Assembly: GCA_039191605.1 (NCBI GenBank)
Contig: JBCCXL010000014.1
Span: forward strand, 1 to 64,000
DNA from: JBCCXL01 sp039191605
GTDB taxonomy: Bacteria > Acidobacteriota > Thermoanaerobaculia > Multivoradales > JAHZIX01
Length of the DNA: 64,000 nucleotides
Direction of reading: 5' to 3'
The notes beneath the pieces are model-generated. The model did not search any database, was not told the DNA's origin, and saw only the letters and a program-made list of their open reading frames with translations. The position numbers were made by a program, and so were the translations under genes. Shown piece after piece: positions 43,701 to 48,882 of this stretch (positions within the stretch are counted from its first letter, which is position 1; every line of letters starts with the position of its first letter).

Positions 43701-46095
43701 GGCCCGGGGCTACGGCGATCGACCGGCGCTGACGGCGGATCGCTTCGTGCCGGACCCCTTCAGCTCCCGGCCCGGCGCTCGCCTCTACCGCACCGGGGAC
43801 CGCGCCCGCTTTGCCTCCGACGGCCGGCTGGAGCTCCAGGGACGACTGGATCATCAGGTCAAGGTGCGGGGCTTCCGCATCGAGCCGGGAGAGGTGGAGT
43901 CAGCGCTGCTGGCGCTGCCGCGGGTGCGGGAAGCGGTGGTGGAGGCCCGCCCGGTGGATCTCTCCGCCGCCGGCGAGCTTCAGCTGGTGGCCTGGGTGGC
44001 GGTGGGGGAGGAGTCGCCGCTGCCGGAATCCGCCGCTCTGCGCCGTCACCTCGGGGAGGGGCTTCCGACCCACATGGTGCCCTCGGCGCTGCGGGTGCTG
44101 GAGGAGCTGCCCCACCTGCCCAACGGCAAGGTCGACCGTCGACGATTGCCGGATCCCTGGGAGGGTGCGGGCGCTTCGGCAGCTTCGGCGACGGGTTCTT
44201 CAGGGGGCTCTTCGGGGAGCCCGGCGCCGGCTCTGAGCGGGCTCCAGGGAGAGCTGGCGACGCTGTGGGCGGAGGTGCTGGGGCGCGCCGCCGTGGGGCT
44301 AGAGGAGGACTTCTTCGAGCTCGGCGGCCACAGCCTGCTGGCGGTGCGTCTGCTGGCCCGGATCCGCGAAACGATGGGGGTGGAGCTGGAGCTGGCGGAT
44401 CTCTTCGAGGCGCCTTCCGTCGCTGCCCTGGCGTCGACGGTGGAGGCTCGGCTGGAGATCTCCTCCGATTCCGCTGGCGCTCTCGCCGGCTCCCCCTCCC
44501 CGCGCCCGGCGACCGCCGGGGAAGACCCTCAGCCGGGGGTTGCGGCAGCCACCGCTCCCCTCTCCTTCGCCCAGCAGGGGATCTGGCTGGTGGAGACCCT
44601 GGCCGGAGGGGCTGGGGCCTACAACATTCCCGGCGCCCTGGATCTGGTGGGTGAGCTACGGCCCGGCGCCCTCGAGTCGGCCCTCGGCGGCGTGGTGCAG
44701 CGCCACGACGGTCTGCGCACCGCGGTGGAGGTCGAGGCGGGGGCGCCGCGGCAGCGGATCCTGTCGTCGCAGGAGCTGCGTCAGCGCTCCGCCGGCGCTG
44801 AGAGCTGGCCGCTGCCGGCGGTGGTGGATCTCTCGGGCCTCGACTCGGCGACGGTGGACCTCACCGCTGTGGAAAGCTCCCTGGGGGCGAGGCTGGCGGC
44901 CCTGCCGATGGACCTCACGACCCCGCCGCTGCTGCGAGCGGTGCTGGTGCGCCACCGCCCCGCCGCCCACCGGCTGCTGCTCAGCCTGCATCACATCGTC
45001 TCCGATGCCGCTTCCCTGGATCTGCTGGGGCGGGAGCTGGCGACCCTCTACGACCACGCCCTGGTCCCAGGGTCTTCCCGCGGCGATGGCCCTGTGGAGG
45101 ATGCCGGAGCCCTCGCGCCGCCGCCGGCCCTCAACTACCTGGACTACGCCCTCTGGCAGCGTCGCTGGCTGCGCTCCGAAGCCGCTCGTCATCAGCGGGC
45201 TTTCTGGAAGCGCTACCTGGCCTCTGAGCCTCAGCGGGCCTTGGTGCCGCTGGCGGAGGAGCAGAGCCCGGGGGCTGGAGACGACCGGGCGGTGCGCTGC
45301 ACCGAGGACCTGCCGAGCTCCTGGGTGGCGGAGGCGGAGCGCCTCGCCGCGGCCTCCGGGGTGACTCTCTTCGCCTTGACCCTCGCCGGCTTTCTGCTCT
45401 TCCTGCGCCGCCTCACCGGCCAGCAGCGTCCGCTGCTGGGGGTCGCCGTCGACGGGCGCCATCGGGCGGGTACGGAAGAGGTGGTGGGCTGCTTTATCAA
45501 CATGCTGCCGCTGGCGGCGGCGGTGCCGCGGGAAGGGGAGAGTCCGCGGCAGCTGGCGCAGCGGCTAGGGCAGGAGACGGTGGAGCTGCTCCAGCATCGG
45601 GATCTGCCCTCGGAGGAAATCCTCGCGCAGCTCCCCGGCGGGGCCCCCACCGCGGCGGATCCCGCTCTGCGCATCGCCTTCGGGGTGCAGCAGGCGCCGC
45701 CCCGGGCGCCGCGGATGGCGGGATTGGAGACTCGTCTGGAGGCGGTGGAGGAGGAGCGGGCTCGCTTTCCCCTCACCCTCTGGCTGGTCCACGGCCAGGG
45801 GGAGGCCGATTCAGGCGCCCCGGCGCACGAGGGCGGTGAGGTGAACTCTTTGACTTCCCGTGTCACGGCCCGGTGGACGGCGAGCACTCGTTACTGTGAA
45901 GCCGGGCGACTAGCTGCTCTCCATCGTCTCTACGCGGAAGCGCTCCAGCGCATCGTCTCGGCTCCCGATTCTCCACTGGCAATTTCTGATCTGACTTCCT
46001 CTGGGCCGGCAGCGCCCTCTCTCCCATCCAAGGCGGAGCGCTGGCGACGACGTCGCCCGCGCCGCACACTTCGAAAGCCCGCATCCGATGATTGA
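31753..46095 (+). CDS. Lipopeptide NRPS: FAAL-ACP-(C-A-PCP)x3-C
   Basis: About 4,780 residues. The GTG at 31753 follows GAGGAGG and is preferred; GTG 31675 is an alternative without a clear site. Domains by base: fatty acyl-AMP ligase 31.82-33.59 kb (LQYTSGSTASPKG, GWLPVYHDMGL); ACP with LGLDS at 33826-33837; C1 with HHLVADFWS at 34498; A1 35.6-37.2; PCP1 (GGDS) near 37.34; C2 HHLVADGGS at 38134; A2 39.2-40.7; PCP2 near 40.97; C3 HHLAADGWA at 41569; A3 42.6-44.1; PCP3 near 44.32; C4 HHIVSDAAS at 44989; Arg-rich tail. By hand alignment to GrsA the codes are A1 DPEDFSLITK (unassigned), A2 DLFNNALTYK and A3 DLFNAALTYK (small residue, Ala/Gly type). A fatty acid starter is loaded and three residues added; C4 probably accepts the glutamyl-PCP of the next synthetase. 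No epimerase is seen. Confidence 0.9.
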   Translation: MTGRRSRAGDRELPTGDGSARLLEAAERAASLWEVLELRGREQGAERLYTFLGDASKDAAQTLTCGQLWRRAEALARRLVAAVDGERGTRALMLYPPGLDFVIAFFACLRAGVVAVPAYPPGSRRTLPRLRSIAGDCEPHLALTTSHHLEKFETLTGRLPELAAVRWMATDPVEEARGEGGVAESGEPGELGELETPLPQAHELAFLQYTSGSTASPKGVRVAHGNLVANQRMITAAFGHREPCAVVGWLPVYHDMGLIGNVLNPLFAGAPCTLMAPISFLRRPLRWLQAIDETARLTGLPVTSGGPNFAYDLCRRRISVEERESLDLSRWRVAFNGAEPVRASTLRGFAEDFSAAGFSAGAFYPCYGLAEATLFVTGPPPGQGGRVVSVDEGALEVDRFRLRESSAGAGLEAVGCGTPRGGCGVQIVDPESRRPLEAGAIGEVWVSGDAVADGYWRRPEATAEDFGAELAASTEEDDSGRLGESSPQPRWLRTGDLGVVQGGELFVTGRRKDLIILRGRNLYPQDVELSAEASEPALVPGGSAAFAVEGEQGEALVLVAEVERRVRLDASAAAEAVRRGLGERHEVAVEEVVLTRAGAVPRTSSGKVQRRACRELWQNGELPVLGRAAFPRDGGATEELAETLSADGATWAQLPEEERGPWLRGVLRSRVAAAARLPVSKLRDDEALVGLGLDSLAAVEWVHGLERDLGVALGLEEALGGATLEDLAQLLEERLAEAAERASDGAAGSAKGSGAMVSAALVPEGAEGALSQGQRALYFLSRLAPDSAAYHIAVAAEVESATGSLDGDRLRRALELLAQRHGALRTTFAEGEGTQAAGEPRRIVHPSLPPEVHGVRWEDPATLPQQLRRWACEPFDLARGPLLRAWWVELGPGAEEARTEETSAAQSAPVLLLVVHHLVADFWSLARMMRELGALYGSIDSTASAALPDPPAQSYDGHVAAEARRLASAEGERLEAWWTQHLRNITPALDLPTDRPRSSKAEFRGGTVSAEMPDGEALEALARRHGATPFAAWLALFGAALGRWAGVDQRGGDGRLLVAAPTDGRPGPDFEGVVGYFVNPVALVVDVQDDPTLDELLRRVRRESLEVFAHRHFPYPAAARLVSAGQRSSRGALAQVQLAYQRAPKARDRGLDAFALGVAGGHLRLGPLSLSSLPLDLGTTQVDLTLSVARLDGGTGGRTVARLEYDRDLFDRSTAQRWLETIQRLSSLAREDAGYGDGAATSLSRWPWLSAAQRAQLLVQWNDRPLPRPLPPEVLEARTLHELFFATARRQPDRVAVESEDGESLTYGALARRVEELAGRLLPRLSGREPVVAVSLSRSPDAVVALLAALAAGAADLPLDPSLPAARRQQLVRNGRPQVFVGEAVGEDEPVLAVEAAEPGPETTAVPTALSTALPPVDPRRLAYLLYTSGSTGEPKGVAVSHLAVVAHLRRSAASLLRPEDRTLVFGPLASDPSVEQLFGAFLRGATAVLRGPKLWAPEQLSERCRTLGITVADLPTAYVHAVLAETAADEASGGEELGDFGGLRALFASGEALDLEAARALAAAPMEAWNLYGPTESVITATGQRLDAETLAESAPVALGRPLPTRRAYVVDDQGRLLPPGVAGELWVGGPAAEDGCLARGYWRRPSATAEVFVPDPFGDLQEVGGGGRLYRTGDLVRQLADGRLLFLGRVDRQLKILGHRVEPGEVEEVLRRHPRVVEAVVAPDPGPAPGPDCDGSRGKVERLVAWVEPRLEEGEEWSEPRAASLAGDLGDHLRASLPPSLRPSAFALPRLLPRGAAGKVDRRALLRAAQSTPPRWHRPYDVGDGSFTAWSPEGLGKTLAPLWAEVVGAPPAGPGEDFFRAGGDSLGALRLSSRLREALRGKAAAEALEELSPALLFEMPSFGALQGYLEQRVTADSGGPSQSLLELSEAATEGPSAGPSIGSAPRPQAPPLASFAQRRLWFLEQLDEGGGLYHLPGALELEGPLKAESLRRALEHVVRRHDALRTGFYGEREASLDNASLDNASLDNASLGNASFDKASPSGDSAVESSEADQGPRVEVVPADEVSFSLPRVDLAALPSAAAAQAMASLTARVAFDPFDLRRPPLLRALLLRRGAGSHRLLLTVHHLVADGGSLQILMRELGHCLAAPEVAASELPDQQVAVPGLDPLSLTYSDFARWQQRRAAAGDLDDSLDWWRQLLADSPPLLDLPLDRPRGAVRSLRGGLATLPLEPAALQGLAALAADRGVSLFATLLALLQVLLRRFTGRGDGAVGLPSSEREHRSLETLVGLFVNTWVLPGRVESEGLALADLLDQIQGDLLAARRHGAVPFERLVAALAPARQRSATPLYQVMITHQHQPQRQLPWGDVEVRPLRPQQALAGAAPPAPTDWLFEVVSGAEPEGTLYYAADLYDGTTAHRVARAFSRLVAQVGSLGAAAAELPVAQLSVLSAAQRAQLRQEWSGAGLAPWGGAGRLQDPLFRRAQENPAALAVDALDGTLSRGELASAAKALAAELNRRGVGPGQRVGVLSKRRREMLVALVAVLESGAAYVPLDPAYPAERLAGMLEDASMVLAGADAAERVPPSFGGEIVAIPELERLVAAGQDLPRGPGGAGDEALAYVLYTSGSTGRPKGVAIPHRSAAELVAWGRRTYAPSQLRRVLAATSICFDLSVFEIFVSLAAGGVVVLAENALELISRGHRFSDLSLINTVPSAAAEVLRAGALPAPVEVINLAGEALPGELVAGLLAAPSALPPGAQRRVYNLYGPSEDTTYSTGVAWSRWPSEGPSKGPSEEVVEARPGIGRPLPGTQAYVLDSRRLPVPPGVAGELWLGGAGLGRGYLGRPALTALSFQPDPFPSEGLEPDAPVGGGRLYRTGDRVRWRSDGELEFLGRLDHQVKVRGFRVELGDVEVALRQQPQVAEAAALVLGEGPAARLVAAVALEAEGEETQGKEITGEALRQAVGERLPAYLTPTRVMVEGSLPRLPNGKLDRRTLARRAADWEGHDEVMGGVPVSEVERRLVAVWVEVLGLGVDTAATGPQSERESEPAESPGGATVGLAVGLESDFFALGGHSLSAVRLASRIAESFGVEMAVGEVFDAPTLAAQAQRLEELLAQGSASSPDGKSLASAPPPVPRDPQAPPTLSYAQRRLWLLTRLDPLSPLYNISGALDLDGAFEPQRLAAAARALVRRHEPLAVSVVEEAGEPAPRWSPQALPELPVVDLSGLPRERREPALVSLSTAEARRPLSAAAAPLLRLLLLRVEPRRHRAVVTLHHLAADGWAVEIFLAELARSYAGETLVELPVRYRDYARWQRDWLESAQDGQTSLLESQLGVWESRLQGLAPQLSLPVDHPRPARRSGRGAALEMRLDASLAAAVTALAAQLRVTPFTVLLGAWATLLARFGAGGDVPVGTPVANRRRPELEGLVGLFVNTLVLRCALRRRDSFADLLARLRAVVLEAQEHQDVPFDRVVERLQPERSLASTPLFQVMFAYLNVAPTPRALPGLEARPVQLFTGAAEVDLFLGLREQEDGALGGQLAWATDLFEATTGARLASAFRQLLTGAVANPERALDQLPLLTAPQRGQLLSSWSGAEVTAPRTTGPSGEPIYPRLDHLLAAAAEAHPDAVSVVDAAGQLTYRELGQRAAAVAAALRNAGVGAGDAVAVMLPRDQDLVAALWGVHAAGAAYVPLDPGYPSSRLAFTVADSGARRLLLGRAMEEPLADLQQALHQDTELQQQEEQKQQKERDSVPLEVLKLEPLIQDAALSAASSSQDSAPRGAGDPEGRHLAYWIYTSGSTGRPKGVAIEHRRAAALVAWARGTFGEALGATLAATSICFDLSVFELFAPLASGGTVVMAQDALDLAAMAQRHPVRLLNTVPSAAAALVAADGELPASVEVVALAGEPLRRALVDRLYERSRARQVWNLYGPSEDTTYSTESLVPRGVAAEPDIGRPLPGTQAYVVDAALRWTPPGVRGELLLGGAGLARGYGDRPALTADRFVPDPFSSRPGARLYRTGDRARFASDGRLELQGRLDHQVKVRGFRIEPGEVESALLALPRVREAVVEARPVDLSAAGELQLVAWVAVGEESPLPESAALRRHLGEGLPTHMVPSALRVLEELPHLPNGKVDRRRLPDPWEGAGASAASATGSSGGSSGSPAPALSGLQGELATLWAEVLGRAAVGLEEDFFELGGHSLLAVRLLARIRETMGVELELADLFEAPSVAALASTVEARLEISSDSAGALAGSPSPRPATAGEDPQPGVAAATAPLSFAQQGIWLVETLAGGAGAYNIPGALDLVGELRPGALESALGGVVQRHDGLRTAVEVEAGAPRQRILSSQELRQRSAGAESWPLPAVVDLSGLDSATVDLTAVESSLGARLAALPMDLTTPPLLRAVLVRHRPAAHRLLLSLHHIVSDAASLDLLGRELATLYDHALVPGSSRGDGPVEDAGALAPPPALNYLDYALWQRRWLRSEAARHQRAFWKRYLASEPQRALVPLAEEQSPGAGDDRAVRCTEDLPSSWVAEAERLAAASGVTLFALTLAGFLLFLRRLTGQQRPLLGVAVDGRHRAGTEEVVGCFINMLPLAAAVPREGESPRQLAQRLGQETVELLQHRDLPSEEILAQLPGGAPTAADPALRIAFGVQQAPPRAPRMAGLETRLEAVEEERARFPLTLWLVHGQGEADSGAPAHEGGEVNSLTSRVTARWTASTRYCEAGRLAALHRLYAEALQRIVSAPDSPLAISDLTSSGPAAPSLPSKAERWRRRRPRRTLRKPASDD
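37798..37872. repeat. 15-bp tandem repeat inside condensation domain C2
   Basis: Five consecutive in-frame copies of a unit like GCCAGCCTCGACAAC, encoding Ala-Ser-Leu-Asp-Asn with small variations (last copies ASLGN, ASFDK). It sits just after the RHDALRTGF motif, in a surface loop of C2, and is followed by a Ser/Glu-rich stretch. Confidence 0.95.
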
Positions 46096-46119
46096 TCCCA
46101 CCCTACTGGAGGGGACCCT

Positions 46120-47286
46120 ATGAGCTCTTCGACTCGAACTCCCTCGGGTTCCGCCAAGGCCGGCCCCTTCAAGAAAAGGGGCAACAAGGGCGGCTTCCGC
46201 AAAGGCGGCTCCCGGCGCTCCGTCACCGTCTCCACCGACGCGCTGGTGCGCACCCCCGGCCTCGCCGCCGGGGAAACCTTCCCGCTGGTCGTCGAGCCGG
46301 CGGTAGAGGGCTTCGACCCGATGACCTGGGCGCGGGATCACGGCGCCTGGATCGACCAGCACCTGGACCGCTACGGCGCCCTGCTGCTGCGGGGCTTCGG
46401 CTTTCAGAACCCCGTCGCCTTCGAGACTTTCTGCGCCGCCGCCGGCGCCGAGTCTCTGGAGTACACCGAGCGCTCCTCACCCCGCTCTCGGGTGGAGGGC
46501 AAGATCTTCACCTCCACGGACTATCCGCCGGAGCGGGAGATCTTCCTGCACAACGAGCAGTCCTACAACACCGTCTTCCCGCGCCGCATCGCCTTCTGCT
46601 GCCTGCAGGAGTCGAACACCGGCGGCGCCACTCCCATCGCCGATACCCGCCGCTTTTTCGCCGAGATGGATCCCGAAATCCGGCGACGCTTCGTCGAGCG
46701 CGACTATCTCTATGTACGCAACCTCGGCGGCGGGCTGGGGCTCTCCTGGCAGGAGGCCTTCCAGACCGAGGATCCCGCCGCGGTAGAGGCCTATTGTGAG
46801 GCCAACGACATCCGCGCCACCTGGCTCGAGGGAGAAGGCGGTACCCGTCGTCTGCGCACCGCTCAGCGGCGGTCGGCGGCGGCCCGTCATCCGGTGACCG
46901 GCGACGGCACCTGGTTCAACCACATCACTTTCTTCCACGTCACCACCCTGGAGGCGGACGTGCGGGATTCCTTCCTCTCCGCCCTGGCGGCGGAGGATCT
47001 GCCGAATCAGACCTATTACGGCGACGGCGAGGAGATCGAGGCAGAAACCCTCGAGCATCTGCGCGCCCTGTATCGCCGCCTGACGGTGCGCTTCCCGTGG
47101 AAGCAGGGGGACGCGCTGCTGCTCGACAACATGCTGGCGGCCCACGGCCGGGATCCCTTCGAGGGAGCCCGCAAGGTGGTGGTGAGCATGTCTGCGCCGA
47201 CGCCGTGGAGCGAGGTGGCCCTGGACTCCGATGGTCTCGATCAGCTCAGCTCCGGCGCCGCCGGAAGAGAAAGGACACAAGCCTGA
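46120..47286 (+). CDS. TauD/SyrP-like Fe(II)/2-oxoglutarate oxygenase 1
   Basis: 388 residues. The basic, Gly-rich N-terminus (about 35 residues) precedes a TauD/TfdA fold. Iron ligands fit HxE at His144/Glu146 (LHNEQSYN) and distal His342 in AHGRDPF, with Arg351 (GARK) for 2-oxoglutarate. Relatives such as SyrP and the kutzneride enzymes KtzO/KtzP hydroxylate Asp or Glu while bound to an NRPS carrier protein (established for those). The next gene is a close paralogue and the following synthetase has a glutamate code, so beta-hydroxylation of carrier-bound Glu is the leading idea. The start has a strong TGGAGGGGAC site 25 bases after the synthetase stop; the stop overlaps the next ATG. Confidence 0.85.
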   Translation: MSSSTRTPSGSAKAGPFKKRGNKGGFRKGGSRRSVTVSTDALVRTPGLAAGETFPLVVEPAVEGFDPMTWARDHGAWIDQHLDRYGALLLRGFGFQNPVAFETFCAAAGAESLEYTERSSPRSRVEGKIFTSTDYPPEREIFLHNEQSYNTVFPRRIAFCCLQESNTGGATPIADTRRFFAEMDPEIRRRFVERDYLYVRNLGGGLGLSWQEAFQTEDPAAVEAYCEANDIRATWLEGEGGTRRLRTAQRRSAAARHPVTGDGTWFNHITFFHVTTLEADVRDSFLSALAAEDLPNQTYYGDGEEIEAETLEHLRALYRRLTVRFPWKQGDALLLDNMLAAHGRDPFEGARKVVVSMSAPTPWSEVALDSDGLDQLSSGAAGRERTQA

Positions 47287-48368
47287 TGAGTCGCTCCTTT
47301 TCGAAACGTTCCGGAAGCCGCCGGGCGGTGCGCCGCTCGGTGGAGGAGCTGGTGACCCTCCAGGATCTCGAGGGCCGCGCCGTGAGCCTCGAGGCCGCCG
47401 ATGGCGAAGTCGGCAGTGGAGTCTTCCCGCTGGTGGTGAAGCCGGCGGTGGAGGGGGTGGATCTGGCGAGCTGGGGGCAGGCCCACCGCCAGCGGGTTCA
47501 CGACTGGCTGCATCGCCATGGCTCGGTACTCTTCACCGGCTTCGACGTGCCGGCGGTGGAGAGCTTCGAGCAGGTGGTAACGGCGGTCACCGGTGAGATG
47601 CTGGACTACACCGAGCGCGCCGCGCCGCGCAAAGAGGTGAGCTCCAAGGTCTTCACCTCGACGGAGTTCCCGGCGGATCAGAGCATCCCGATGCATCACG
47701 AGATGTCCTACTCCCACAACTGGCCGTCGAAACTCTGGTTCTACTGCGTCATCGCCGCGGAGAGCGGCGGCGCCACCCCGCTGGTGGACGATCGCGGGCT
47801 GCTGGAGCGCATCGACCCGGAGCTGCGGCAGCGCTTTCTGGACAAGAAGGTGATGTACGTCCGCAACTACGGGGAAGGGGTGGACCTGCCCTGGCAGATC
47901 GCCTTCCAGACCGAGGATAAAGCCCAGGTGGAGGCCTATTGCCGCGCCGCCGGGGCGACGGTGGAGTGGCGAGACCGCGACCGTCTGCGCACTCGCTCCG
48001 TGCGCCAGGTGACCGCCACTCACCCGGTGACCGGCCAGCGGGTTTGGTTCAACCATGCCCACATGTTCCACGTCTCCAACCTCGGCGAGACGGTGCGGCG
48101 CGCGCTGCTGGACCAATTCGAGCCTGACGAGCTGCCCCGCAACGCCTTCTACGGCGACGGTTCACCCATCGCCGACGAGGATCTGGAAGCGATTCGCGCC
48201 CTCTACCGAGAGTCCGCGGTGCGCTTCTCCTGGAAGCCCGGAGACGTGCTGCTGGTCGATAACTTCCTAGCCTCTCATGGCCGGGATCCCTTCTCCGGCG
48301 CGCGGCGCATCGTGGTCTCCATGGCGGATCTCTACACCGATCCGGAGGCTCCTGGCGCCGCCGCCTGA
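47286..48368 (+). CDS. TauD/SyrP-like Fe(II)/2-oxoglutarate oxygenase 2
   Basis: 360 residues from the ATG at 47286, whose A is the last base of the preceding stop (translational coupling). It is a clear paralogue of oxygenase 1 over the full length (shared FTSTE/DYP, FQTED, HPVTG, FYGDG/YYGDG, SHGRDPF blocks). Ligands: His137-x-Glu139 (MHHEMSYS) and His331 (ASHGRDPF), with the Arg of SGARR. Two enzymes of one type next to one Glu module recall KtzO/KtzP, which give different stereoisomers of 3-hydroxyglutamate; alternatively each serves a different module. A 514-base gap separates it from the next synthetase. Confidence 0.85.
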   Translation: MSRSFSKRSGSRRAVRRSVEELVTLQDLEGRAVSLEAADGEVGSGVFPLVVKPAVEGVDLASWGQAHRQRVHDWLHRHGSVLFTGFDVPAVESFEQVVTAVTGEMLDYTERAAPRKEVSSKVFTSTEFPADQSIPMHHEMSYSHNWPSKLWFYCVIAAESGGATPLVDDRGLLERIDPELRQRFLDKKVMYVRNYGEGVDLPWQIAFQTEDKAQVEAYCRAAGATVEWRDRDRLRTRSVRQVTATHPVTGQRVWFNHAHMFHVSNLGETVRRALLDQFEPDELPRNAFYGDGSPIADEDLEAIRALYRESAVRFSWKPGDVLLVDNFLASHGRDPFSGARRIVVSMADLYTDPEAPGAAA

Positions 48369-48882
48369 GGGCTTTCCGACGGGGGCTCTGGGGGGATTGG
48401 GGATCCCCGCGAGAGGTCCCAAGGCTCGGATCAGGTTCGAAGGTGGGCGCCTCGCCGAGGCCAGCTCTTGGGGGAGCAAGGGCGGTCCGGCGCAGCCTTT
48501 CGGTCTTCATCGCACGGCCTTGAATCCGCAGGTCACCGCTCTACCCCGTCTCTCGCTGAGGTCGTAACCGCGACCTTCCTTGCTGCCTCTTGCTGCTTCT
48601 CAGTACCTCTCAGTGCTTCTCAGTACCTCTCAGTGCTTCTCAGTGCTTCTCAGTGCTTTCAGTTTCCGGCAAGGGCCAAGCTCTTAGTTCTCCTAGCTCC
48701 CGGCGACGGCCGAAAACTCGCCTCATCAGATCCAGCCCAGCTCTCCGTCTTGGCGTACCCCGCTACCGGACCCATGGCGCGGGATCCTCCCGATTTCGCC
48801 TCGCTCCTAGATTCCGTATTCGCTTTTCCGTGTGTTTCTGTCTCGTGATCTCTGCGCCCCGTAGGCGCGCTTTGGAGGAACG
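48369..48882. other. 514-base spacer inside the biosynthetic cluster
   Basis: No gene with family resemblance is found between oxygenase 2 and the second synthetase. The region holds the 10-bp tandem array at 48596-48655 and ends in a strong ribosome binding site (TTTGGAGGAACG) at the synthetase start. An internal promoter is possible. Confidence 0.6.
48596..48655. repeat. 10-bp tandem repeat, six copies
   Basis: Units CTTCTCAGTA and CCTCTCAGTG alternate and then settle to CTTCTCAGTG, six units without gaps, followed by a decayed CTTTCAG. It lies outside coding sequence, about 230 bases before the second synthetase start. Confidence 0.95.

Noticed and set aside
41341..43854. 837-codon minus-strand frame inside the first synthetase
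   Set aside because: Antisense shadow of C3-A3; the composition is repetitive and no motif is present.
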